In this document: positions 24,331 to 34,000 of the stretch, one piece after another
Layout: each line of letters begins with the position of its first letter
How positions within the stretch are numbered: the first letter of the stretch is position 1
NCBI GenBank assembly: GCA_002869535.1
Contig: PKUK01000003.1
Span: forward strand, 155,387 to 199,886
DNA: 44,500 nucleotides
Origin: Arcobacter sp.
Lineage (GTDB): Bacteria; Campylobacterota; Campylobacteria; Campylobacterales; Arcobacteraceae
Direction of reading: 5' to 3'
Notes under the pieces: generated by a model
Told to the model about the DNA's origin: nothing
What the model saw: only the letters and a program-made list of their open reading frames with translations
Database searches by the model: none
Translations under genes and position numbers: made by a program

Positions 24331-24561
24331 TTATTTTGCTTCAGCTAATTTTTTAACTTTTTCAGAAGGTTTAGCACCAACACTTAACCAATAGTTATAT
24401 CTCTCTTCGTCAAGTTTTAATACTTTTGGTTCTGCTACTGGGTTATAATAACCAATTGATTCAATCCATCCTGAATCTCTTCTTTTTCTTGAATCTGTTA
24501 CAACGATTCTATAAAATGGTTTCTTATTTCTACCCATTCTTGTTAATCTAATTACTGTCAT
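24331..24561 (-). CDS. rpsP: 30S ribosomal protein bS16
   Basis: The 76-residue protein starts [20 protein letters not shown] and continues [19 protein letters not shown], the classic S16 signature. The length is normal, and it ends at TAA, again showing that TAA terminates here. An 81-base gap separates it from ffh. Confidence 0.97.
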   Translation of the reverse strand: MTVIRLTRMGRNKKPFYRIVVTDSRKRRDSGWIESIGYYNPVAEPKVLKLDEERYNYWLSVGAKPSEKVKKLAEAK

Positions 24562-24642
24562 GTTTTTCCTTTTTTTATTTAATAGTATTGAATTCTAAAC
24601 TCACATTAGAAGTTTACAACTCAACACTATTTGTTAGTTTTT

Positions 24643-25998
24643 TTATCGAGGTAGACCTTGCATCCCACCAGGACCTTTCATTTGTGACATCATATTTGAT
24701 AAGCCTTTCATTCCGCCTTTATTTGACAGTTGCTTAGCCATTTTTGATGCACTTTTAAATTGCTTCAAGATTTTATTAACTTGAACTTCTGATAATCCAG
24801 AACCCTTAGATAATCTTTTCTTTCTACTTGGATTTAAAAGAGATGGCATTTCTCGCTCTTTTGGAGTCATAGAACCTATTAATGCTTTGATTCTTTTTAT
24901 CTCATCTGAGTTTTCAAAATCCATATCTTTAAGTTGTCCAGCCATTTGTGACATACCTGGAATCATTCCTAAAATAGATTTCATAGAACCTAATTTACTC
25001 ATCATCTTAAGTTGTTCTAAAAAGTAATTAAAGTTAAATTCACCTTTTTTGATTTTCTTAGTTACTTCTTTAGCTTTCTTCTCATCAATAATTGCTGATG
25101 TTTTTTCTGCAAGTCCTTCAATATCTCCAGCGCCCATAAGTCTAGAAACAATTCTATCTGGAATAAATACTTCCAAATCTGGCATTTTCTCACCAGTACC
25201 AATAAATCTTAAAGGAACGCCAACTTGATCAGCTAAAGAGATTGCAACCCCACCTTTTGTATCACCATCATATTTAGATAAAATAACTCCATCGATTCCT
25301 ATTTGTTCTTTAAAAGAACTTGCTGTTCTAGTTGCATCATGACCTGTTAATGAATCTGCCACATAAAAAATTTCATCTGGATTCAGTGCTTTTTTTACTT
25401 CGTGTAATTGATTCATCAATTCTGCATCAATTGCCAATCGACCTGCTGTATCCACTAGTAAAACATCATAATGTTCATCTTTAGCTTTTTTCTGAGCAGC
25501 TTTTGCTATTTTAATAGGATTTTTTTCACTATCATCAAAGTATAAGTCAACTTCTATTTGAGCAGATATTTGTTTCAACTGTTCAACTGCTGCAAGTCTT
25601 TGTAAATCACAAGCAGCTATTAAAACTTTTTTCTTTCTTAGTTTTAAATATGTTGCAAGTTTACCAGTTGTTGTAGTTTTACCTGACCCTTGTAGTCCAG
25701 TCATTAAAATAGTTGTAGGAGGAGTACTAGAGAAAACAAACCCTTGGTTACCCTCTGCTGTTAGTATAGTTGTTAAGTTTTCTTGTAAAGCCTTTAGAAA
25801 AGAGTTTTGACCTATTCCTAACTCTTTTGTTCTTAACTCAACATTGAAGATTAAATCTTTCGTAGTTTTATGGTGTACATCTGCTTTTAATAGTGCTTTT
25901 CTAAGTTCAGTTGTCGCTTTTTTTAATGACGCGGCATCATCTTTAAATCTTACTTTATTTACTGCACTTTTAATCGAACCAGTTATTACATCAAACAA
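24643..25998 (-). CDS. ffh: Signal recognition particle protein Ffh
   Basis: Ffh binds the signal sequence and SRP RNA and targets membrane proteins with FtsY. The 451-residue protein has the N domain, P-loop GLQGSGKTTTTGKL (about 107-120), DTAGRLAID, SKYDGDTKGGVA and the methionine-rich M domain (about 300-451) with SRKKRLSKGSGLS for RNA binding. The start is TTG at 25998 with GGAG upstream; no nearer ATG gives the family N-terminus MFD. A small hairpin (26029-26044) lies in the leader. Confidence 0.95.
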   Translation of the reverse strand: MFDVITGSIKSAVNKVRFKDDAASLKKATTELRKALLKADVHHKTTKDLIFNVELRTKELGIGQNSFLKALQENLTTILTAEGNQGFVFSSTPPTTILMTGLQGSGKTTTTGKLATYLKLRKKKVLIAACDLQRLAAVEQLKQISAQIEVDLYFDDSEKNPIKIAKAAQKKAKDEHYDVLLVDTAGRLAIDAELMNQLHEVKKALNPDEIFYVADSLTGHDATRTASSFKEQIGIDGVILSKYDGDTKGGVAISLADQVGVPLRFIGTGEKMPDLEVFIPDRIVSRLMGAGDIEGLAEKTSAIIDEKKAKEVTKKIKKGEFNFNYFLEQLKMMSKLGSMKSILGMIPGMSQMAGQLKDMDFENSDEIKRIKALIGSMTPKEREMPSLLNPSRKKRLSKGSGLSEVQVNKILKQFKSASKMAKQLSNKGGMKGLSNMMSQMKGPGGMQGLPR

Positions 25999-26131
25999 AA
26001 CTCTACTCCATTTTTTAAATTTGTGTGATTTTACTAAAGTAAAACTTCATTTATGTTTAATTGAGTGTATTTTAAGTTAGATTTTATATTAGTTTTTTAA
26101 TTTTGATTGGTTTAATGACGTTTTTAAGGGT

Positions 26132-26159
26132 GTTTAGTAATTTTATTAAATTACTAAAC
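26132..26159 (-). terminator. Terminator-like hairpin after the rluA-family gene
   Basis: A perfect 12-base inverted repeat (GTTTAGTAATTT / AAATTACTAAAC) with a four-base loop, 12 bases after the stop codon, between the glyQ-rluA operon and ffh. AT-rich stem, no strong T run. The rest of the 173-base gap shows no gene. Confidence 0.55.
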
Positions 26160-26171
26160 CTTAATATTTAT

Positions 26172-26921
26172 TTAAAGTCCAAAAATATTAAACTCTCTTG
26201 GAACTTTTGCTTCAAAAGTATAATCAAAGATTTTAGTAATTTTAGAGTGTAATAAAACTCTATTTACATGAGTTGAAGCTTTACCATAAACTACATCACC
26301 AATTATTGGATAATTTGCATTGTTCAGATGAACTCTAATCTGATGTGTTCTTCCTGTATCAATTACGATTTTAACTTTTGATTTATTTCCTTCAACAAGC
26401 ATTGGATAAATAGTTGTTTTTGCACTTTTACCTTTTTTCATATCAACTTTACTTCTTGCAACACCTTTATTATTTTTGATAGTTAAAATTGGTTTATCAA
26501 TAACTATTGTCTCGATAACTTTTCCTTCTACAACAGCAACATACTCTTTATATACGTTGTTATTTTTAAACTCTCTAATAGCTCTTGTTTGAAACTCTTC
26601 GTTTTTAGCAAAAAGCATAACCCCACTAGTCTCTTTATCAAGTCTATTTAGTAAAAGGTATTTTGGAAACTTTCTTGATATCTCATCTGCTGTTAAAAAA
26701 GCTGGTTTATCTACAGCTAAAATATCATCATCTTGAAATATCATTTTTATAGGAGCAACATCTTTTACAATAAATTTTGTATTTTCAGAGATATCTCCCC
26801 TTGCTATTAAAACTTTTTTATCCCCTACTTTTACTAAACCTTTATCTATTAAGTCTTTAGCTTTACTATTTGATATATTCTCTTGCTTTGCTAATACTTT
26901 ATATGCTTTATCTTGTCCCAT
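26172..26921 (-). CDS. RluA-family RNA pseudouridine synthase
   Basis: The enzyme isomerises uridines in ribosomal or transfer RNA. The 249-residue protein has an N-terminal S4-like part (NISNSKAKDLIDKGLVKVG), then the catalytic block LLNRLDKETSGVMLFAKN with nucleophile D95, and TTIYPMLVEGNKSKVKIVID then GRTHQIRVHLNN. The usual H-R-L-D is N-R-L-D here; the catalytic Asp is kept. It overlaps waaA by 14 bases. The exact target site cannot be told. Confidence 0.85.
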   Translation of the reverse strand: MGQDKAYKVLAKQENISNSKAKDLIDKGLVKVGDKKVLIARGDISENTKFIVKDVAPIKMIFQDDDILAVDKPAFLTADEISRKFPKYLLLNRLDKETSGVMLFAKNEEFQTRAIREFKNNNVYKEYVAVVEGKVIETIVIDKPILTIKNNKGVARSKVDMKKGKSAKTTIYPMLVEGNKSKVKIVIDTGRTHQIRVHLNNANYPIIGDVVYGKASTHVNRVLLHSKITKIFDYTFEAKVPREFNIFGL

Positions 26922-28056
26922 TTATTTCCCTTATTATTGGTTCTATTGTACCTTCGCCTTTTAAAGAGGCAGGTTTTATATCTTTTATTTCTCTCATTAT
27001 ATCTTTTAATTGAGAGTTTTTTACAATTTTATAATTCTCTATACACTCAAAAAGAGCTTTTTGGTTAAAGTAGTTTTCACCACTTATTACTCTACAATTA
27101 AAAAAGGCAGGCTCAACTGGATTATGTCCACCTATTTTTTCAAATGCCCCACCTAAAATAACTGCATCTGAAATTTCATATATATTATTAAGCTCACCCA
27201 TAACATCTACCAAAATTATATCACTAGAAAAATCATTTTTCAAGGAAAACTTATGATAACTTATCTCTTTATTTTTTATAAAATCTAAAATAAGCTGATT
27301 TACTTTTTCAAATCTCTCTGGATGTCTTGGCACAATAATTAACTTTCCGAACTCTTTTTCATAAGAGTTTAAAATCAACTCTTCTTCATTTTCGTGAGTA
27401 CTACCAGCTGTTATTACAAACTCATCTAGCTTTGTGAACTTATTTGTTCTTTTAGGTAGTGTTGCAAGTTTAATATTACCTATTACTTCAACATTTTTTG
27501 CACCCAACTCTTCAAGTCTATTTTTATCTATTTGGCTTTGGGCAAAAACTTTATCTATATTTTTAAATATTCTTTTATAAAACCAAGAAAACTTTTTATA
27601 TGAACTGTATGACCTATCACTTATTCTTGCATTTATTAAAATAGTTTTTGTCTTTTTTATTTTTGCAAATAAAAAAAGCATATACCAAAGTTCTGCTTCC
27701 ATGACTAATAAAATTTTTTGTTTATTAATCCAAAAAGGAAGTAGAAGTTCATAGGGTAAATATCTTACATTTTTACTTAATTTTTTTGCCTCATCATATC
27801 CTGTATTTGTTATAACTGATATATTTACCTCTTCTTCTATTGCATCAACAATGGGCTTAATTGCCTTTGTTTCACCAAAAGAACATACATGAAACCAGAC
27901 CTTTGCTTCTTTAAAAGAACTATTGTCTTTTAAAAAAAATCTTGCGGGTAAAGCTTCTTTGTATTTTGTGTTTTTTGATTTAAATAAAATAAAGGGGATT
28001 GCTAAAATATATAATAGTAAAGATACTAAAAAATAAAATATTGAGAAGAGGCTCAA
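26908..28056 (-). CDS. waaA: 3-deoxy-D-manno-octulosonic acid (Kdo) transferase WaaA
   Basis: WaaA adds Kdo to lipid IVA on the inner membrane face. The 382-residue protein has an N-terminal membrane helix (4-24), the acceptor domain with VWFHVCSFGETKA carrying the catalytic base E62, LVMEAELWYML, and the CMP-Kdo domain with AGSTHENEEELIL, VPRHPERFEKV and GGHNPVEPAFF. Length is slightly under the family average (about 420). It is part of the glyQ operon, two bases after the zinc-ribbon gene. Confidence 0.92.
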   Translation of the reverse strand: MSLFSIFYFLVSLLLYILAIPFILFKSKNTKYKEALPARFFLKDNSSFKEAKVWFHVCSFGETKAIKPIVDAIEEEVNISVITNTGYDEAKKLSKNVRYLPYELLLPFWINKQKILLVMEAELWYMLFLFAKIKKTKTILINARISDRSYSSYKKFSWFYKRIFKNIDKVFAQSQIDKNRLEELGAKNVEVIGNIKLATLPKRTNKFTKLDEFVITAGSTHENEEELILNSYEKEFGKLIIVPRHPERFEKVNQLILDFIKNKEISYHKFSLKNDFSSDIILVDVMGELNNIYEISDAVILGGAFEKIGGHNPVEPAFFNCRVISGENYFNQKALFECIENYKIVKNSQLKDIMREIKDIKPASLKGEGTIEPIIREINGTR

Positions 28057-28058
28057 AG

Positions 28059-28778
28059 TTAAGCCTCTACAGTTTCTTCTTCTTTATAAATAATTCTTCC
28101 ACAATGGGGACAATTAATAATCTCTTCTGATTTAATTACTTCTGCATATGTTTGATCACTAATTTTCATAAAACAACCATAACATGCTTGTTTTTTAACA
28201 GGAACAACAGCTGTATCTTTTGCCCATCTTTTAATTTTTTCATAGAATGTTAAAACTTTATTATCAAAATTTCCTAATAATTCAGCTCTATCTTGATATA
28301 CAACATTTCTTTCTTTGTTGATTTCTTCAATAGCATTATCAACAGAAACTTGTAACTCTTTAATTCCATTCTCTTCTTCTGTTAACTTCTCTTGTAACTC
28401 TTTTAACTCTTCTTCTTTTGCAGTTGAAAGTTTATCAAGTCTTTCAATTTCTTCGTTTGCAAATGAAATTTGTTCTTTTGCAATCTCTTCTTCTAATTGT
28501 AAAGCTTTAACTTCTTTTTCTGTTTGAACTACTGCGCCTTTTTTAGAAATATCTTCTAATTTTGACTTTAATTCAGCTAAGTGAATATTATTTTTAGTTC
28601 TTTTTGATTTTATCTCATCAATTTGAGCATAAGTATCATTTATACCTTTTTTAATCTCTTCTGCAATCTCAACAAATGTTGCTAATTTGTCTTTTTCATT
28701 GTCAATTTGTGGTTCAAATGAACTAATTTTGCCGTCAAATTTTGATAATTTGATTAAATCCTCTAAATACTTGTTCAA
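28059..28778 (-). CDS. Coiled-coil zinc-ribbon protein (CdsZ-like, C4-type)
   Basis: The 239-residue protein has a long N-terminal coiled coil (about 25-165) and a C-terminal zinc ribbon with C199, C202, C223 and C226 (CYGCF ... CPHCG). Such proteins occur widely in Campylobacterota and Chlamydiae; homologues include CdsZ, linked to type III secretion, and HP0958 (FlgZ/RpoN chaperone), linked to flagellar biogenesis. The HP0958 link fits a flagellated host, but the assignment rests on layout only. It overlaps nif3 by four bases. Confidence 0.8.
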   Translation of the reverse strand: MNKYLEDLIKLSKFDGKISSFEPQIDNEKDKLATFVEIAEEIKKGINDTYAQIDEIKSKRTKNNIHLAELKSKLEDISKKGAVVQTEKEVKALQLEEEIAKEQISFANEEIERLDKLSTAKEEELKELQEKLTEEENGIKELQVSVDNAIEEINKERNVVYQDRAELLGNFDNKVLTFYEKIKRWAKDTAVVPVKKQACYGCFMKISDQTYAEVIKSEEIINCPHCGRIIYKEEETVEA

Positions 28779-29527
28779 CCGTTTCTCCTTGTATTATAAA
28801 AACTGAATGGATTTTTTGAATTCGCCATTATAGCTGTTAATTTATTTTTTTTCAAATATTTTTCAATAAGAGAAAATAAAAGTGTAGTAAAATGGTGCTC
28901 ACTTTCATAATGTCTTATATCAATTAATGAAATTCCTCTTGATTTTGCTTCCATTGCATCATGATATTTTATATCACCTGTTAAAAAACAATCCGCTTCA
29001 ACTTCCGAAATCATCGACATTCCTGCTCCTGTTACCAAAGCAACTCTTTTAACCTCATCACTACATTTTACAAATTTCAATTCATCAATATCTAATTTTT
29101 TTGATATTTCTTCACAAAACTCATTAAATGATGAATTTACATTGTCATATGAGATATATTCTTCACTATTTTCTAAATCTAATCCCAAAATATCTTTTCC
29201 AACATATCTATTCAAATGTGTTTTATCTATATTTGTATGCATTGAAATTAGTGAAATATTTTTTTGAATCAGTACTCTTAAAATCTTGGTTGCGTATGAA
29301 TCAAAATTTACTCTTTTAAGTGCTGAAAAAATCAAAGGATGGTGAGTGATAACTAAAGAGTTTTCTTCCATATTAGAAACTAATTCTTCATCCAAATCTA
29401 TACTAATATAAACTTTTTCTACTTCATCATCATAACTACCTACAATCAATCCAGAATTATCCCACTTTTCTTGTAAAACAAAAGGTGAAAGTTCATCTAA
29501 ATAATTATAAATATCTTTGATTTTCAT
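28775..29527 (-). CDS. Nif3/YbgI-family metal-binding protein (DUF34)
   Basis: The 250-residue protein has the family metal ligands: EKWDNSGLIVG at the start, VITHHPLIFSAL (about 60-71), SMHTNIDKTHLN and near the C-terminus LIDIRHYESEHHFTTLL. It is often annotated GTP cyclohydrolase 1 type 2, though the cellular role is unsettled. It overlaps glyQ by one base and the zinc-ribbon gene by four; nif3 with the zinc-ribbon gene is a conserved pair in this phylum. Confidence 0.88.
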   Translation of the reverse strand: MKIKDIYNYLDELSPFVLQEKWDNSGLIVGSYDDEVEKVYISIDLDEELVSNMEENSLVITHHPLIFSALKRVNFDSYATKILRVLIQKNISLISMHTNIDKTHLNRYVGKDILGLDLENSEEYISYDNVNSSFNEFCEEISKKLDIDELKFVKCSDEVKRVALVTGAGMSMISEVEADCFLTGDIKYHDAMEAKSRGISLIDIRHYESEHHFTTLLFSLIEKYLKKNKLTAIMANSKNPFSFYNTRRNG

Positions 29528-30408
29528 TATTTACCAATTCTTTTTAATCTATCTTCTTCTTGTTCTTTATATAAAACAGCACATCCCATTGAAAGCTCTC
29601 TTACTTTTAAAATATAATTTTGTCTCTCAGTAACAGAAATTGCTTTTCTTGCATCAAGTGTATTAAAAGCGTGACTTGCCAACATACACTGGTCATATGC
29701 AGGAAGTGGAAGTCCAGCTTCTAAACAAGATTTACTTTCATTAAAAGCATCATCAAAATGTTTAAATAACATATCTACATTTGCAACTTCAAAATTATAT
29801 TTAGAAAACTCATATTCACTCTCTTTATGAACATCTGCGTAAGTTGTTTTACCATATTCATTTTCATTCCAAACTATATCAAATACAGAATCAACCTCTT
29901 GTAAATACATAGCTAACCGTTCAGTTCCATATGTAATCTCTACAGCAACAGGGTCACAAGCTAATCCACCAACTTGTTGAAAATATGTAAACTGAGTAAC
30001 TTCCATACCATCAAGCCAAACTTCCCATCCAAGTCCCCATGCTCCTAGTGTCGGAGATTCCCAGTTATCTTCTACAAATCTAATATCATGTTTAGAAATA
30101 TCTAAACCTAAATACTCTAATGATTGTAAATATAAGTCTTGTATGTTGTCTGGGCTTGGTTTGATTAAAACTTGAAATTGATAGTAAGCCCCTAGTCTAT
30201 TTGGATTTTCTCCATATCTTCCATCAGTTGGTCTTCTACTTGGTGCAACATATGCTGTACTCCAAGGTGTTGAGTCTAAACTTCTTAATAGTGTTGCAGG
30301 ATGAAATGTCCCAGCACCAGCTGGCATATCATAAGGTTGAACAATATTACAACCCTGCTCTGCCCAAAATTGTTGTAATTTTAAAAGAAGTTGTGAAAAT
30401 GTAATCAT
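29527..30408 (-). CDS. glyQ: Glycyl-tRNA synthetase alpha subunit
   Basis: The 293-residue alpha chain of the bacterial alpha2beta2 GlyRS holds the class II catalytic core. Signatures: [60 protein letters not shown] and [19 protein letters not shown]. Length is normal. The beta chain (glyS) is not in the window, as is usual in this phylum. It heads the operon glyQ-nif3-zinc ribbon-waaA-rluA. Confidence 0.96.
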   Translation of the reverse strand: MITFSQLLLKLQQFWAEQGCNIVQPYDMPAGAGTFHPATLLRSLDSTPWSTAYVAPSRRPTDGRYGENPNRLGAYYQFQVLIKPSPDNIQDLYLQSLEYLGLDISKHDIRFVEDNWESPTLGAWGLGWEVWLDGMEVTQFTYFQQVGGLACDPVAVEITYGTERLAMYLQEVDSVFDIVWNENEYGKTTYADVHKESEYEFSKYNFEVANVDMLFKHFDDAFNESKSCLEAGLPLPAYDQCMLASHAFNTLDARKAISVTERQNYILKVRELSMGCAVLYKEQEEDRLKRIGK

Positions 30409-30451
30409 CTATTTTATCCCTAATACTTTTTGTATCTTATTTTTGTTTTGA

Positions 30452-30457
30452 ATTATA
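30452..30457 (-). promoter_or_regulatory. Putative -10 box for the glyQ operon
   Basis: TATAAT on the minus strand, 43 bases before the glyQ ATG, just downstream of the purE hairpin. Confidence 0.45.
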
Positions 30458-30467
30458 TTTTAAGATT

Positions 30468-30504
30468 ATCACACTATTTGAATAAAAAAAACAAATAGCG
30501 TGAT
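30468..30504 (-). terminator. Rho-independent terminator-like hairpin after purE
   Basis: A 13-base inverted repeat with one wobble (ATCACGCTATTTG / CAAATAGTGTGAT on the minus strand) and an 11-base T-rich loop, eight bases after the purE stop. It separates purE from the glyQ promoter. Confidence 0.6.
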
Positions 30505-30512
30505 GTTTTAAA

Positions 30513-31007
30513 CTATATTAATACTTCTATAGTTTTAGAATCAACTTCAACAGCTTTACTTTTTACTATTCTATCTTCTTTTAATTTTACAGCTAACTCT
30601 TTATCTGTAATAGCTAAAATTTGAATAGCTAAGTATGCAGCATTGATAGCACCTGCTTTTCCAAGAGCAACTGTAGCAACAGGCATTCCTGAAGGCATTT
30701 GAACAGTTGAAAGCATTGCATCCATACCATCCATAGCTCCACCTTTCATTGGAACTCCAATAACAGGTTTAGTTGTAGCTGCTGCTAATGCACCAGCTAA
30801 ATGTGCAGCCATACCAGCAGCAGCAATAAAGGCAATTGCACCTTTTTCTTCAGCTTCTTTTACATAGTTTTTAGTTCTCTCAGGAGATCTATGTGCAGAA
30901 GAGATAATCATCTCATACTTTACATTGAATTGCTCCAATGTGTCAGCACAGTTTTTCATTATTTCATAATCAGATTTACTACCCATAATAATAGAAACAA
31001 AATTCAT
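30513..31007 (-). CDS. purE: N5-carboxyaminoimidazole ribonucleotide mutase PurE
   Basis: PurE converts N5-CAIR to CAIR in purine synthesis. The 164-residue class I protein has MGSKSDYEIM (8-17), the SSAHRSPERT motif with the active-site His, AAAGMAAHLAGALAAATTKP and GVPMKGGAMDGMDAMLST. Length is normal. It is apparently a single-gene unit with its own -10 box and hairpin. Confidence 0.97.
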   Translation of the reverse strand: MNFVSIIMGSKSDYEIMKNCADTLEQFNVKYEMIISSAHRSPERTKNYVKEAEEKGAIAFIAAAGMAAHLAGALAAATTKPVIGVPMKGGAMDGMDAMLSTVQMPSGMPVATVALGKAGAINAAYLAIQILAITDKELAVKLKEDRIVKSKAVEVDSKTIEVLI

Positions 31008-31040
31008 ATTTTTCCTTTTATATTTTTATAAATAGTTGCG

Positions 31041-31046
31041 ATTATA
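31041..31046 (-). promoter_or_regulatory. Putative -10 box for purE
   Basis: TATAAT on the minus strand, 33 bases before the purE ATG, in the 50-base gap after aas. Confidence 0.45.
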
Positions 31047-31057
31047 TCAAAAAAATT

Positions 31058-34000
31058 CTAATTATTATATAAAGCTAATTCCTTTGACTTTTTAAAATCC
31101 TTTTTACCACTACCAAGCTTTGGGATTTCATCTACTATTTTTATTTTTGCAGGAATCATCAATTTATTATAAAATTTTTTAATAATATCATCTTTTAATT
31201 TTAAAACCTCATGTTCATCAACATGGGAAATTAACAATACTATTTTTTCACCTTTTTTTTCATCTTCAACTGAAGTAACAATAAAATCAACCTCAGAATC
31301 TTCTTTTAAAACTAGAAGTTTAGATATTTTATCTTCTATGGAAGCTAGACTTATCATCTCTCCTGCAAGTTTTGCAAATCTTGAATATCTATCAACTATA
31401 GTTATAAAACCATCTTTATCAATTTTTCCTTTATCTCCTGTTATATAATATAATTTCCCATCAATTCTTTTTAAAACTTTTGAAGTTTTTATCTCATCTT
31501 TTAAATACCCTTTCATAACTTGAATACCACAAATTACTATCATACCCTCTTCATTTGTTTTAAGCTCTTTAAGAGTATCTGGGTCAACTATTTTTATAAT
31601 GGTTCCAGGTATAGGCATACCAACACTGGCTTTTTTTGAACCAATTTGAATAGTTCCATCACTTGCAAGTGTATCAGGAATATTACAAGCAACTACAGGA
31701 GAGGTTTCTGTCGTACCATAGCCTTCTAAAATATCTTTTTCAAATTTATTTTTAAAATCAACCCTAACCTCATCTCTTAATTTTTCAGCTCCAGCAACTA
31801 CAAGTCTTAAACTATGAAACATAGTTTTATTTACTTTAGGATTTTTTGTATATAGTCTAAAAAAAGTTGAAGTTCCACACATAATTGTTGCTTTATATTC
31901 ATCAACCAGTTTACCCAAACCTAACCCATCAGTTGGATCTGGATGAGCTACACATTTTATTCCTTCAATTAAAGGCAAAAATGTTGTAACCACTATTCCA
32001 AAAGCATGAAATAAAGGTAGAGATCCAACAATAATATCATCATGTGTTGCATTTATTATTGTAGCTATTTGTTGAGAATTTCCTAAAATATTATCACCAC
32101 TTAGCTCAATACCTTTTGGGATATCTTCACTTCCTGATGAGAACATAATCATAACAGTATCATCTTTTTTTGTTTTACTTAAGAATATTGGTTTTAAAAT
32201 AAATGAAGGTAAAAGTTTTATCATAGCAAAAGTTATAAAAGCACTTGATTTTGATATTTTTTTCTTTAAATCTTCCACATAAACTACATCAACTAATTCA
32301 AATATCTCTTTTACATCTATACCTTTTTTCTCTAACTTTTCAACAAACTTTTTAGAAGCAACTATTGTTTTAATTTCTGCTTGTAAAATTGCTTGTTTTA
32401 TTGAGTTTAGTTCACTTGTATAATTTAGATTTACAAGAGTTTTTCCTAACATTAAACAAGAATAATTTATAAAAGCCCCTGCTGCTGTTGAAGGAAGAAC
32501 TAAACCTACATTTTTTCCTTTTATCTCTTTATGCAATAGATTTTTAAATAAAATTGAGGCAGTTAAGAATTTATTTCCCGATAGATTTACCCCTGTAGAA
32601 TCTGCAAAAATCATCTCATTTGATACTGATTTTAATCTATCAAAAACCACTTCATTTAATGTAGCTAAGTTATTTGTATGCTCTTGCCAAGCGATAGTTG
32701 ATAGATTTATAATATCTTGTTTTATACTAACTGCATTTGCTTTTTCTTTTTTTACTCTTTTTCCAAAAGATACCGTTACGCTATTTACTTTGTATGAATC
32801 TTTATATTTTTTACTTGCCCTTGAAAAAATTGTTTCCCAAAGACCTCTTATATAAAATGGTACTACTCTTATATCACTCATTGTTAATTCTAAGATTTTT
32901 TCAAAACCTTTTTTAAACTCACCCAAATGTCCATTTCTTGTAATACTTCCTTCTGGAAAAAGAACTACAATATTGCCCTTATCCAATTCATCTGCAACTA
33001 TTTTAATAGTATTTTTACTTCCTGTTGTTCCTATAGGTATTGTTTTAAACATCCTTAAGAGCCAATTTAAATACCATTTGTTATAGATTGGTTTGTGCAT
33101 TACAAATTTTACTTCCCTTGGAACTGCCATTAATACTACTGCCCAATCTATCCATGAAGTATGATTTCCTAGCAGTAATACTCCGCCAGTTGAAGGTATG
33201 TTTTTTATTCCACTAACTTCAAGTTTATATTTTATTCCAATAACACTTTTCAAAAATAGTAATATAAGTGATTGAGGTAGTTTAATTATTGTATATACTG
33301 TTCCTATAATAGTAATAAGTAAAATCAAATATATTGTATTGAGAGGGTTTAGATTATAAAAAGAGACAAGGGTTGTCATACACAACATCAAAAACATTGC
33401 AACTGAGTGAAACCAATTATTTCCTGCTAATACTGTTCCTAGTATTTTTTTCTTTTCATTAAATTGAATTAGTGCATTTAAAGGAACGACAAACATCCCT
33501 CCAAATATTCCAAAAAGGAAAAAAGAGACTCCAATAAAAAATGGACTTTGAGCTACGGTTGCTGCGTAAATAGTCGCTGCCATTCCTAGTGCAGATAAGG
33601 GTATAGTTCCTACTTCTATATAGTGTCTTGAAATACGAGAATAAAGAAGAGAACCAACCGCAATACCAACTCCTGATACACCAATTACTGCATTTATTAC
33701 AAAAACATCAGTAACATTTAAATACTCTTTTGCAAAAGATGGAAAAACTGCCATGATACCTTGAGATATTCCCCAAAATACAGAAAGTCCAATAACAGAT
33801 AAAAAAATTACACTATTTGAAGAGAGTACTTTTATATTTTTGCTTAAAAGTTCTCCTTTAAATAAAGCAAGCTTATCTAAAGCCATCTCTTTATCTCTTT
33901 TGTAATAAGTATTTACTCTTCTTAAAACTAAGAAAGAGACAATCATCTCTAAAAAAGCAACAGGTAAAATATAATATGTTAAAGGTAAAATTGCATATAA

